NCBI RefSeq assembly: GCF_036250675.1
Contig: NZ_CP109592.1
Location: forward strand, 6,944,001-7,008,000
Direction: 5' to 3'
Length of the DNA stretch: 64,000 nt
DNA from: Streptomyces sp. NBC_01689
GTDB lineage: Bacteria > Actinomycetota > Actinomycetes > Streptomycetales > Streptomycetaceae
In this document: positions 15,604 through 25,383 of the stretch, piece by piece
Layout of the letters: the number at the start of each line of letters is the position of its first letter
Position numbering within the stretch: the first letter of the stretch is position 1
The notes under the pieces: model-generated
Told to the model about the DNA's origin: nothing
Database searches by the model: none
Seen by the model: the letters and a program-made list of their open reading frames with translations, nothing else
Position numbers and translations under genes: made by a program

Positions 15604-16473
15604 TCAGCCGTCGCGCAGCTTCTTCAGCCGCTCCACGTCGGCGGCGTGGCCCTCCTTGCCGCCGGGCGTCTCGATGATCAGCGGTACGCCCTCGGTGGCG
15701 GGGTGCGTCATCAGGGCGCGGAACGGGTCCTCGCCGATGTGACCGGAGCCGATGTTCTCGTGGCGGTCCTTGTGGGCGCCGACCACGTCCTTGGAGTCGT
15801 TGGCGTGGATCAGCCCGAGCCGGCCCTCGCCGACGGTGTCCACCAGCAGATCCAGGGTTCGGTGCATCCCGTCCGGGCCGGTCAGGTCGTGGCCGGCCGC
15901 GTAGATGTGGCACGTGTCCAGACAGACCCCCAGTTTCGGATGGGCGTCCAGTGCCTCGAAGTACGGCCCGAAGTCCCAGGTGCGGGAGCACAGGGAGGCA
16001 CCCTGCCCCGCGGTCGACTCCAGCAGGAGACACGGGTCGTCGTCGTGGGTCAGCTCGTCCAGCAGCGGCAGCAGATGCCGGCGCACCTGCGCGAGGGCCA
16101 CCGCACGGTCCCGTCCCCCGGTGGCGCTGCCCGTGTGCACCACCACGCCGAGCGCCCCGATCTCCCGGCCCCGGCGCAGCGAGTGCCGCAGCGACTCCAC
16201 CGACCTCTCGGCCGTCGCCTCGGTGTGCGAGCCGAAGTTGATCAGGTACGGGGCGTGCACGTAGGCGGGGATCGAGCCGGCCGCGCAGGCCGCGCGGAAC
16301 TCCTCGTCCTGCCGCGGGTTCCCGGCGGGCGTCGCCCAGCCGCGCGGGTTGGCGACGAAGACCTGGACGGCCTCCGCGCCCATCTCGCGCGCGTAGGCGA
16401 GACCGACGGAGTTGAGGCCGCCCGCCACGGGGACATGGCCGCCGACGGGGTTGCGGAGCTGCTTGCTGGTCAC
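15604..16473 (-). CDS. nfo: Deoxyribonuclease IV (AP endonuclease)
   Basis: Base-excision repair enzyme that cuts DNA 5' of abasic sites, a TIM barrel with three zinc ions. The family motifs appear in order: NPRGW, HAPYLINFG, VVHTGSATG, LLLESTAGQG, CLDTCHIYAAGHD, HANDSKD, HENIGSGHIG and IIETPGG, which supply the His, Glu and Asp ligands. GTG 16473 gives about 289 residues, the usual length. Its ribosome site is badly spaced (GGAGGG ends one base before it), so the true start is uncertain by a few codons. It lies downstream of the PASTA kinase on the same strand with a repeat-rich 185-bp gap. Confidence 0.9.
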   Translation of the reverse strand: MTSKQLRNPVGGHVPVAGGLNSVGLAYAREMGAEAVQVFVANPRGWATPAGNPRQDEEFRAACAAGSIPAYVHAPYLINFGSHTEATAERSVESLRHSLRRGREIGALGVVVHTGSATGGRDRAVALAQVRRHLLPLLDELTHDDDPCLLLESTAGQGASLCSRTWDFGPYFEALDAHPKLGVCLDTCHIYAAGHDLTGPDGMHRTLDLLVDTVGEGRLGLIHANDSKDVVGAHKDRHENIGSGHIGEDPFRALMTHPATEGVPLIIETPGGKEGHAADVERLKKLRDG

Positions 16474-16555
16474 ACCCTCCAGGGTGTCACGCACCCGGGA
16501 CCGCACCGTCGGCGGACCTCGTGGTCCGGCGGGGCCCCGTGCCGCAGGGCCCCCG

Positions 16556-16611
16556 CCCCGTGGCATCCGGGGCCCGGCCCCGTGGCATCCGCCCCCGTCC
16601 CATGGCATCCG
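16556..16611. repeat. Three copies of a 14-base repeat between kinase and nfo
   Basis: CCCCGTGGCATCCG occurs at 16556-16569 and 16578-16591, and a near copy (TCCCATGGCATCCG) at 16598-16611. Spacing is 22 then 20 bases. No function is evident. Confidence 0.6.
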
Positions 16612-16658
16612 GCCCCGGTCCGCCGGCCGCGGCCGGGCTCAGCGGACCGCGGCCCGGC

Positions 16659-18620
16659 TCAGCGGATCTCGATGGTGATCGTCGACCCCTTGGGCGCCGT
16701 CTTCCCGCCGTCCACCGACTGGCTCTTGACCTGGTCACCGAAGAGCCCGAGCAGACCGCGGTCCTCGTCGACCTCGAACCCGGCGTCCTCCAGCGCCTTC
16801 TTCGCGTCGTCCACGCTGTCGCCGACCACGTCCGGGACCCGGACCATCTCGGGACCCTTGGACACCGTCAGCGTGACGGTGTCGCCCGTGGCCGCCTCGC
16901 CGCCGGCCTCCGGCGACTGCCGGGCGACCTGCCCCCGGTCGAACTCCGAGGTGACCCGCTGCGCGGCCGTCCTCACCTTGAGGCCCGCCTGTTCGAGCTC
17001 GGCCCTGGCGTCCTCGACGGACGTCCCCGTGACGTCCGGGATCTCCACCGGACTGCCCTTGCTGACCACGAGGGCGATGGCCGAACCGGCGTGCCGCGAT
17101 GTGTCCGCGGGCGGGTCGGTACGGATCACCGAACCCTTGAGCACGTCGTCGCTGAACTCCCGGGTGATCATGCCCGCGGCGAGACCCTCGTCCTTCAGCG
17201 CGTCCCTCGCCTTGGACAGCGTGAAGCCGTTCAGGTCGGGCACCCGCACCGTCTTCGGCCCGTCGGAGACGGTCAGCGACACGGAGTCGTGGTCGCGGAT
17301 GCGCGCGCCGGGCCGCGGATCACTGCTGATCACGGTGCCCCGCTGCACGGTGTCGCTGTACGCGTGCCGCACCGGCCCGACGTCTAGGCCCGCCGACTCG
17401 ATCCGTGACCTGGCCTGCGCCTCCGTCTTCGCCAGCAGCAGCGGGACCTTGGTGAACTGGCCCGAGTTGATGTACCAGACGCCCGCGCCGACACCGAGCG
17501 CCAGCAGGATCGCGGTGACGATCACGATCGTCCCGCGCCGGGAGCGCGAGCCGCGCCGCCGCGCCGGGACGGGCGGTTCCGAGGCGAACACACCGGTCTG
17601 CTCGAACCTGCTGGTCCGGTTGAGTTCGTCGGCGCCGCCCGCCCCGGCCCCCTCGTCGTCGTTCACCGGCAGCAGGCGCGGCACGGACAGGGACCGCGGG
17701 ATCACGCTCGTACGGTCCTCCGCGTTGTCGTGGCCCGCGGTGACGGCCTGCGGCGGTACGGCGTCGAGCTGCTCGGCGCTGAGTCCGGCCCGGGCCTCCA
17801 GCACCTGGCCGAGCAGCGCCACCGCGTCGTGCGGACGCAGACCGGGATCGCGGGCGGTGGCGGCGGCGACCAGCCGGTCGAGCGCGAAGGGCATGCCCGG
17901 CACGGCGGCGGACGGCGGCGGCACGTCCGCGTGCAGATGCTGGTAGAGCACCTGGGCGGGGGAGTCGCCGGAGTGCGGCTTGCCGCCGGTGAGCATCTCG
18001 TAGAGGACGACCCCGCAGGCGTACACGTCGACGCGGGTGTCGGCGGTGCCGTGCTCGATCTGCTCGGGTGCGAGATACGACACCGTGCCGAGGACGGACC
18101 CCGTCGTCTGCGTGACGGTGTCCACCGCCCGGACGAGGCCGAAATCCGCCACCTTGACCCGGCCGTCGTCCCCTATGAGGACGTTCTCCGGCTTCATGTC
18201 CCGGTGCACGAACCCGGCGCGGTGCGCGGCGCCGAGCGCGGCGAGGACCGGCTCCAGGACGTCCAGCGCGGCCCGCGGCTGGAGCGCCCCGCGCTCCCGC
18301 AGCACGTCGCGCAGGGTGCACCCCGCGACGTACTCCATGGCCAGATAGACGTACGACTCGTCCGTCCCCTGGTCGAAGACCTGCACCACGTTGGGGTGGG
18401 CGAGCCGGGCCACCGACTTGGCCTCGCGTATGAACCGTTCGACGAAGGAGACGTCGGCGGCCAGCGCAGGGTGCATCACCTTGAGCGCGAGCACGCGGTC
18501 CAGACGCGTGTCCAGGGCCCTGTAGACCGTGGCCATCCCGCCGACCGCGATCCGGGCGTCGACGCGATAGCGGCCGTCGAGCATCTGCCCGACAAGCGGG
18601 TCCTGAAGGGTCGTATCCAC
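16659..18620 (-). CDS. PASTA-domain Ser/Thr protein kinase (PknB/PknL type)
   Basis: Membrane-anchored Hanks-type kinase of 653 residues. The kinase domain (about 18-280) has the glycine loop AVGGMATVY, ATP-binding Lys47, catalytic HRDMKPEN (Asp141), DFG at 159-161 and LAPEQ. A linker rich in Arg leads to one membrane segment (IVIVTAILLALGVGAGVWYI), followed by four extracellular PASTA repeats of about 65 residues that bind peptidoglycan fragments or lipid II. Start GTG 18620. It probably senses wall status. Its neighbours aroH and an Rv2175c homologue recall the mycobacterial pknL locus; in Streptomyces coelicolor the counterpart is, as I recall, PkaF. Confidence 0.93.
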   Translation of the reverse strand: MDTTLQDPLVGQMLDGRYRVDARIAVGGMATVYRALDTRLDRVLALKVMHPALAADVSFVERFIREAKSVARLAHPNVVQVFDQGTDESYVYLAMEYVAGCTLRDVLRERGALQPRAALDVLEPVLAALGAAHRAGFVHRDMKPENVLIGDDGRVKVADFGLVRAVDTVTQTTGSVLGTVSYLAPEQIEHGTADTRVDVYACGVVLYEMLTGGKPHSGDSPAQVLYQHLHADVPPPSAAVPGMPFALDRLVAAATARDPGLRPHDAVALLGQVLEARAGLSAEQLDAVPPQAVTAGHDNAEDRTSVIPRSLSVPRLLPVNDDEGAGAGGADELNRTSRFEQTGVFASEPPVPARRRGSRSRRGTIVIVTAILLALGVGAGVWYINSGQFTKVPLLLAKTEAQARSRIESAGLDVGPVRHAYSDTVQRGTVISSDPRPGARIRDHDSVSLTVSDGPKTVRVPDLNGFTLSKARDALKDEGLAAGMITREFSDDVLKGSVIRTDPPADTSRHAGSAIALVVSKGSPVEIPDVTGTSVEDARAELEQAGLKVRTAAQRVTSEFDRGQVARQSPEAGGEAATGDTVTLTVSKGPEMVRVPDVVGDSVDDAKKALEDAGFEVDEDRGLLGLFGDQVKSQSVDGGKTAPKGSTITIEIR

Positions 18621-18838
18621 GCAGGCGAGTCTACGAGCCGTCGCCGCCGGCCCTCCTGTCGTGGCCCGTACCGGGGCGGGACTGCAGCCGACCTGTGACG
18701 CATGTCGCGCCGAAGGAGTGACGGCGGATCGCCCCGGCCTGCGACCGGCGCCCGCGCCCCGCCCCGTACACCGCGGCGGCCGGAAACGGCTGTCACGGGC
18801 CACGACGGGGCGGCACCCGTGAGGAGCGGATCCACGAC

Positions 18839-19636
<798 letters not shown>

Positions 19637-19837
19637 TCAGCCTCCTTGGACGGCGGTGAGGACTTCGACACGGTCGCCCTCGGAGAGGGACGTGGACGAC
19701 CACTGGGTGCGCGGGACGACGGTCTCGTTCAGCGCGGCGGCGACGCCGGAGGGCGCCGCGGTGAGGGTGGTGACGAGCACGTCGAGGGCGGTGCCCGCGG
19801 CGACGAGCCGGGGCTCGCCGTTGACGAGGATGTTCAT
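19637..19837 (-). CDS. thiS: Sulfur carrier protein ThiS
   Basis: A 66-residue ubiquitin-like sulfur carrier. It ends in Gly-Gly, the residue pair that is adenylated and then thiocarboxylated. The N terminus MNILVNGEP is typical. Its ATG overlaps the thiO stop as ATGA and its own stop lies three bases before thiG, so translation of all three is coupled. Confidence 0.95.
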   Translation of the reverse strand: MNILVNGEPRLVAAGTALDVLVTTLTAAPSGVAAALNETVVPRTQWSSTSLSEGDRVEVLTAVQGG

Positions 19838-21012
19838 ACGGGCTGCTCCGTGCGGGTGAGGCTGAACCGGTGAGGGGTGAAGGGGCGCGCTTCCTCGGGA
19901 AGCTCGCCCGAGGCGAGGACGTGCGCCATGACGTCCCCGGTGACCGGGGTGAGCAGGACGCCGTTGCGGTGGTGGCCGGTGGCCAGCAGCAGTCCGTCCA
20001 GCCCGGTCGGGCCGAGCATCGGGGCGTTGTCCGGGGAGCCGGGGCGCAGTCCCGCCCGGGTCTCGGTGAGCGGCAGTTCGGTGATCCCGGGAACCAGCTC
20101 GTGGGCGTCGCGCAGCAGCTCGTACACGCCGCCCGCGGTCACCGTGGTGTCCCAGCCCAGCTCCTCGCTGGTCGCGCCGACGACGAGCTCGCCGCTCTCG
20201 CGCGGCACCAGATAGACCTGGCTGCCGCGGACCACGGCGCGGACGGTGCGGCTCAGGAACGGTGCGTACCGCTTCGGCACGGTCAGCCGCAGCACCTGCC
20301 CCTTCACCGGCCGCACGGGCGGCCGCACCTCGTCGGGCAGGCCCTCAAGGCGTCCGCTCAGGCTACCGGCGGCCAGCACCACCCGTGCCGCCGACTGCTG
20401 CTCGCCGGCCGAGGTGACGACCCCGGTGGCCCGCTCCCGGACCACCGTCAGCCGCTCCGCCCAGGTCCGGTGGAACACCACTCCGGCCCGCTCGCAGGCC
20501 ATGACCAGGGCCTTCGCCAGACGGCGCGGGTCGATCTGGTGGTCGCCGTCTACCCGCAGGCCACCCCGGACACCGGGCGCGAGCATCGGCTCCAGCCGAC
20601 GGCACTCGCGGCCGCTGAGCCACTCCGAGTCGAGCCCCGAACGGTTCTGCAGGGCGTGCAGTTCACGCAGGTGGGCGCGGTCGTCGGAGTCCAGCGCGAC
20701 GGCCAGCGTGCCGCACCTGCGGTAACCGAGATCCTGGCCCGTCGCCTCGGTGAGCTCGGCGACGAAGTCCGGATAGCGGCGGGCGGAGGCGAGGTTCAGG
20801 CCCAGCAGGGTCTGCTCGCCGTGGTGCAGCTCGGTGACGGCCGCCAGCATCCCGGCGGCGACCTGCGCGGCCCCGCCGCCCGGCTCCGGGTCCACGACCG
20901 CCGTACTGAAGCCGCGCTGCGCGGCCCGCCACGCGGTGACCAGGCCGATGACGCCGCCCCCCACCACCAGGACGTCGGACGTGACGGATCGCTCCGCCGG
21001 TGTACGCGACAT
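19834..21012 (-). CDS. thiO: Glycine oxidase ThiO
   Basis: FAD-dependent glycine oxidase that supplies dehydroglycine for thiazole synthesis. The 392 residues begin with the dinucleotide-binding VVGGGVIGL motif near residue 15, then the DAO-family blocks VDPEPGGGAAQVAAGML and, at the C terminus, LRPGSPDNAPMLGP and TGHHRNGVLLTP. It is the first gene of the thiO-thiS-thiG operon. The ATG lies just after the TPP riboswitch, whose end contains the only plausible binding site, so the riboswitch may control translation. Confidence 0.93.
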   Translation of the reverse strand: MSRTPAERSVTSDVLVVGGGVIGLVTAWRAAQRGFSTAVVDPEPGGGAAQVAAGMLAAVTELHHGEQTLLGLNLASARRYPDFVAELTEATGQDLGYRRCGTLAVALDSDDRAHLRELHALQNRSGLDSEWLSGRECRRLEPMLAPGVRGGLRVDGDHQIDPRRLAKALVMACERAGVVFHRTWAERLTVVRERATGVVTSAGEQQSAARVVLAAGSLSGRLEGLPDEVRPPVRPVKGQVLRLTVPKRYAPFLSRTVRAVVRGSQVYLVPRESGELVVGATSEELGWDTTVTAGGVYELLRDAHELVPGITELPLTETRAGLRPGSPDNAPMLGPTGLDGLLLATGHHRNGVLLTPVTGDVMAHVLASGELPEEARPFTPHRFSLTRTEQPV

Positions 21013-21022
21013 GGGCGTCCAG

Positions 21023-21118
21023 CCCCTCCCTTCGCCGGCATGACCCGGATCAGGTTCGTACGGTCGGAGGCCGCCAGCCTCCCTCTCAGCCCGGTGCGTC
21101 CGGGCTCCCGCGAGTGCT
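21023..21118 (-). promoter_or_regulatory. TPP riboswitch (THI element)
   Basis: Read on the minus strand the leader holds CTGAGAGGG, then GAACCTGATCCGGGTCATGC, then GGCGAAGGGAG, the conserved core of the thiamine pyrophosphate aptamer, in the right order. It ends about 10 bases before the thiO start and should repress the operon when TPP is high. Confidence 0.95.
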
Positions 21119-21173
21119 CTACGGTGACCACCCTAGCTCTCCGCCATATGTCTCAGTAAGGGAGCCTCCGTCC

Positions 21174-21548
21174 ATGGCCCGCTCGCTCGACGGCCTCGTC
21201 CTCGCCCCGGTCGCCGACCAGGCGCCGGGCCAGGTGGGGACCGGCACCCGGTTCACGTACCACGAGGAGGACGGCGTGATCTGGGCCGAGTACGCGGGCG
21301 GGGACATCGTCCACGGCCGTCTGGTGGGCACCCGGGAGGGCGACCGTCTCGACTTCCGGTACGTACAGCTGGGGCAGGACGGGACCACGTCCGGGGGCCA
21401 CTGCGTGTCCCTCGTGGTGGAGCTCCCGGACGGCCGGCTGCGGCTGGAGGAGACCTGGGAATGGGAGTCCCGGACCGGCAGCGGGACGAGCGTGGTGGAA
21501 CAGGCCGGACCCCCGGCGCGGGACCCGGACACCGGCCGGACCGGCTGA
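21174..21548 (+). CDS. Small beta-rich protein, family often mislabelled N-acetylglutamate synthase
   Basis: A 124-residue soluble protein whose core (residues 25-100) reads as alternating beta strands: GTRFTYHEEDGVIWAEYAGG, then GRLVGTREGDRLDFRYVQL, GHCVSLVVELPDGRLRLEETW and SGTSVVEQ. I recognise this as a small, widespread family that databases often label N-acetylglutamate synthase, yet it has no GNAT fold. A lipocalin-like or other ligand-binding barrel is possible. The ATG follows GGGAG about 8 bases upstream. It is divergent from the thiO riboswitch. No function is proven. Confidence 0.7.
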   Translation: MARSLDGLVLAPVADQAPGQVGTGTRFTYHEEDGVIWAEYAGGDIVHGRLVGTREGDRLDFRYVQLGQDGTTSGGHCVSLVVELPDGRLRLEETWEWESRTGSGTSVVEQAGPPARDPDTGRTG

Positions 21549-21591
21549 ACCCGACCCGTTCCGTGGAACAGCTCACCGAGCACGTCCGCTG

Positions 21592-21608
21592 ACTGACGGA
21601 TTGTCAGT
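21592..21608 (+). promoter_or_regulatory. Inverted repeat between promoter elements of the FAD oxidoreductase gene
   Basis: ACTGAC-N5-GTCAGT lies between a CTGACT element (21589-21594) and a TATGGT element (21613-21618). The latter ends six bases before GTG 21625, so the transcript would be leaderless. The repeat looks like a repressor site. Confidence 0.45.
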
Positions 21609-21624
21609 TGTCTATGGTGATCAG

Positions 21625-22857
21625 GTGAACGAGCAGACGCAGGGGCAGACGCAGGGGGCCGTGGAACGCCGGGTCGTCATCGCGGGCGCGGGCATGGCCG
21701 GCGTGCAGACCGCGGTCGCCCTGCGCGAACAGGGCTTCACCGGCGCCGTGACACTGATCGGCGCCGAACCGCACCAGCCGTACGACCGGCCGCCGTTGTC
21801 CAAGGCGGTGCTGCTCGGCAAGGCCGAGCACTCCGCCTTCGACATCGACTTCGAGGCGCTGGGCATCGAACTCAGGCTTGGCTGCGAGGCCCTGGGCCTG
21901 CGCCCCGACGACCACGAACTGGACACCGCCGCGGGCCCGGTGCGCTACGACCTCCTGGTCCTGGCGACCGGCGCGGAACCGATCCAGCTCCCCGGCGCCG
22001 AGGACATGCCCGGGGTCCATCTCCTGCGCACCCTGGACGACGCCGAACGGCTCCGTCCCGTGCTCGCCCGGCAGCACGACATCGTGGTGGTCGGGGCGGG
22101 CTGGATCGGCGCGGAGTTCGCCACGGCGGCGCGTGAGGCCGGCTGCGCGGTGACGGTCGTCGAGGCCGCCGACCGGCCGCTGGCGGGGGCGCTGCCCGCC
22201 GAAGTGGCCGCGCCGATGGCGGCCTGGTACGCGGACAGCGGGGCCTCGCTGCGCACCCACGCGCGCGTGGAGCGCGTCGAGCACGGCGCCGTGGTGCTCG
22301 ACGACGGGTCCCGGGTGCCCGCGGGAGCCGTGGTCGTCGGCATCGGCGCCCGGCCGGCCACCGCCTGGCTGGCGGGCTCGGGCATCGAGCTCGGGGCCCA
22401 CCGCGAGGTCGTGGCCGACAGCCACCTGCGCACCTCCCTGCCGGACGTCTACGCGGTCGGCGACTGCGCGTCCTTCCCGTCGGGCCGGTACGAGGAGCGC
22501 CTCCTCGTCCACCACTGGGACAACGCGCTGCAGGGGCCGCGCACGGTGGCCGCCAACATCATCGGCGAGTCCCCGGTGGCCTACGACCCGGTCCCGTACT
22601 TCTGGTCCGAGCAGTTCGGCCGTTTCGTCCAGTACGTGGGCCACCACGTACCCGCCGACACGACCGTCTGGCGAGGCGATTCCTCGGGCGCCGCCTGGAC
22701 GGTCTGCTGGCTGCGCGACTCCCGCCTCGTCGCCCTCCTGGCGGTGGGCCGCCCCCGCGACCTGGCCCAGGGCCGCCGGCTGATCGAGGCGGGCGTGACA
22801 CTGGACCCGGAGATCCTCTCCGACCCGTCCCGCCCCCTGAAGGAGGCCTTGGCCTAG
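21625..22857 (+). CDS. NAD(P)/FAD-dependent oxidoreductase, ferredoxin reductase-like
   Basis: A 410-residue flavoprotein of the class I rubredoxin/ferredoxin reductase type. It has an N-terminal FAD motif (IAGAGMAGVQTA, near residue 15), the Rossmann block YDRPPLSK, a second NAD-binding motif VVGAGWIGAEFA near residue 155, and the FAD-closing block VYAVGDCASFP near residue 280. The C-terminal 85 residues form the reductase-like domain. Such enzymes pass electrons from NAD(P)H to a ferredoxin or rubredoxin, often for P450s or dioxygenases, but no partner gene lies nearby. GTG 21625 is chosen over TTG 21601 because a -10-like element sits six bases before it. Confidence 0.87.
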   Translation: MNEQTQGQTQGAVERRVVIAGAGMAGVQTAVALREQGFTGAVTLIGAEPHQPYDRPPLSKAVLLGKAEHSAFDIDFEALGIELRLGCEALGLRPDDHELDTAAGPVRYDLLVLATGAEPIQLPGAEDMPGVHLLRTLDDAERLRPVLARQHDIVVVGAGWIGAEFATAAREAGCAVTVVEAADRPLAGALPAEVAAPMAAWYADSGASLRTHARVERVEHGAVVLDDGSRVPAGAVVVGIGARPATAWLAGSGIELGAHREVVADSHLRTSLPDVYAVGDCASFPSGRYEERLLVHHWDNALQGPRTVAANIIGESPVAYDPVPYFWSEQFGRFVQYVGHHVPADTTVWRGDSSGAAWTVCWLRDSRLVALLAVGRPRDLAQGRRLIEAGVTLDPEILSDPSRPLKEALA

Positions 22858-23169
22858 GTCGTGTCCGGGCCGGGCCCCCCGGATCCCTTCGGGCCGGCGT
22901 CGGGCGGGCGGGCATGGGCGGACGGGCCTACGGGCGGAAGCGCGGGCGGGAGGTGCCCCGGCCGTCCGTTCCCCGGATGCCCGGGACGCCCCGGATGACC
23001 TGGATGCCCCGGATGGCCGAGTGGTGGAACCGGGCGGGGCGCTCGCCGTGCGGAGTCCCGTCGAGCCGCCCGGCAGGTGGCCCGCGGGCGTTCCGGCGTG
23101 CCCGGACCGGGAGGAAATCCGCGGGATTCACGCGCTTCTGACGCGGGACGGGGGGCGCTCGGGTACCGA
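22858..23169. other. Non-coding gap with short GGATG repeats
   Basis: About 340 bp separate the flavoprotein from the next gene. Between 22970 and 23025 there are several copies of CCGGATG or CTGGATG spaced 9-12 bases apart. I see no convincing ORF, RNA or strong terminator. Confidence 0.5.
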
Positions 23170-23192
23170 GTGTCAGTCCGGGATGGCAGGCT
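23170..23192 (+). promoter_or_regulatory. Possible PafBC-type leaderless promoter
   Basis: GTGTCAGTC (23170-23178), eight bases, then CAGGCT (23187-23192). This is the layout of the RecA-independent damage promoter TTGTCRGTG-N8-TANNNT with two mismatches in the first block and one in the second. The start GTG begins seven bases later, as expected for a leaderless message. Confidence 0.35.
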
Positions 23193-23198
23193 TGTCCC

Positions 23199-23564
23199 GT
23201 GACCGAGATTGACGCAAAGATCGATGCTCTCGTCCCCGCCTGGCTCACCCTCCCCGACATCGCCGAACAGTTCGGCGTCGAGGTGACGCGCGTCCGGCAG
23301 CTGGTCAAGGAAGGCCAGCTGATCGCCGTACGCCGTGGTGAGAACCGCGCGCTGCACGTCCCCGCCGCTTTCATCGACGAGGACAAGGTCGTCAAGGGCC
23401 TCACCGGCACCCTGACGCTCCTGCGGGACGACGGCTTCACCGACGAAGAGATGCTCGAGTGGCTCTTCACCCCCGACCCGACCCTGCCCGGCACCCCCGC
23501 GCAGGCGCTGAGCGAGAATCGCGGCACGGAGGTGAAGCGCCGCGCCCAGGCGCTCGCCGTCTGA
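23199..23564 (+). CDS. Rv2175c-family DNA-binding protein
   Basis: A 121-residue protein with an N-terminal winged helix-turn-helix ([20 protein letters not shown], residues 17-36) and a C-terminal helical domain that in the family covers Rv2175c_C. Mycobacterium tuberculosis Rv2175c binds DNA weakly and is a substrate of the kinase PknL, whose gene is adjacent there. Here a PASTA kinase lies about 4.6 kb away in the same conserved neighbourhood. The mycobacterial phosphorylated Thr lies in an N-terminal extension that this protein lacks. GTG 23199 seems to be read from a leaderless message. Confidence 0.85.
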   Translation: MTEIDAKIDALVPAWLTLPDIAEQFGVEVTRVRQLVKEGQLIAVRRGENRALHVPAAFIDEDKVVKGLTGTLTLLRDDGFTDEEMLEWLFTPDPTLPGTPAQALSENRGTEVKRRAQALAV

Positions 23565-23580
23565 TCCGACACCACGTCCG

Positions 23581-23645
23581 GCGTACGGACCACGGCCGGC
23601 CGGGGCCACGCCCGCGGCCGCCCTGGTCCGTACGCGCCGCAGCGC
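23581..23645. terminator. Long-loop hairpin before thiE
   Basis: Arms GCGTACGGACCA (23581-23592) and TGGTCCGTACGC (23634-23645) are perfect over 12 bp, with a GC-rich 41-base loop that can fold further. It lies 17 bp after the Rv2175c-like stop and 17 bp before thiE, so it may end one transcript or shape the other's leader. Confidence 0.55.
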
Positions 23646-23661
23646 CACGGGGGACCCACGC

Positions 23662-24306
23662 ATGCCCGAGAACACCGCCCGCCTCGCCGACGCCCGTGTC
23701 TACCTCTGCACGGACGCGCGCACGCGCCAGGGGGACCTCCCCGAGTTCCTCGACGCCGTCCTGGCGAACGGCGTCGACATCGTGCAGCTGCGCGACAAGG
23801 GCATGGAGGCGGCCGAGGAGCTGGAGCACCTCCAGGTCTTCGCGGACGCCTGCGCCCGCCACGGCAAGCTGCTCGCGGTCAACGACCGGGCGGACGTCGC
23901 CCACGCGGCCCGCGCCGACGTGCTCCACCTGGGCCAGGGCGACCTTCCCGTCCCCGCGGCCCGCGCCCTCCTCGGCGACGAGGTCCTGATCGGCCGTTCC
24001 ACCCACGCGGCGCGGGAGGCCTCGGCCGCCGCCGTCCAGGAGGGCGTGGACTACTTCTGCACCGGCCCCTGCTGGCCCACCCCCACCAAGCCCGGCCGGC
24101 ACGCACCGGGTCTCGACCTGGTCCGGCACACCGCCGCGCTGGGCACCGGCCGGCCCTGGTTCGCCATCGGCGGCGTCGACCTGGGCAACCTCGACGAGGT
24201 GCTGGAGGCGGGCGCCCGCCGCGTCGTCGTCGTCCGCGCGATCACCGAGGCGGACGACCCCGGGGCGGCGGCGTCGGAGTTCGCGAAGCGGCTGCGGCAC
24301 GCCTGA
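23662..24306 (+). CDS. thiE: Thiamine-phosphate synthase
   Basis: Joins the pyrimidine pyrophosphate and thiazole phosphate to make thiamine phosphate. The 214-residue TIM barrel has the pyrimidine-binding VQLRDKG, the Mg-binding [24 protein letters not shown] and [11 protein letters not shown] blocks, then [10 protein letters not shown]. The ATG has weak binding-site sequence (GGGGGACC). Unlike thiO it has no recognisable TPP aptamer in the 97 bp upstream, so its control differs from that of the thiazole operon about 2.6 kb away. Confidence 0.93.
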   Translation: MPENTARLADARVYLCTDARTRQGDLPEFLDAVLANGVDIVQLRDKGMEAAEELEHLQVFADACARHGKLLAVNDRADVAHAARADVLHLGQGDLPVPAARALLGDEVLIGRSTHAAREASAAAVQEGVDYFCTGPCWPTPTKPGRHAPGLDLVRHTAALGTGRPWFAIGGVDLGNLDEVLEAGARRVVVVRAITEADDPGAAASEFAKRLRHA

Positions 24307-24394
24307 CCGCCCTTCTGTCCGAGGGGTGGACAAGAAGTCGACGATTCGGACAATTCTTCGTGGTTCGGTTGGGGGACCGCCGCCCCCTGGCTAA

Positions 24395-25327
<933 letters not shown>

Positions 25328-25383
25328 ACCGGTCGCACCCACGTACGACACACTGCGTAGCGGCCACTGGGAGAGGGGCGTAC

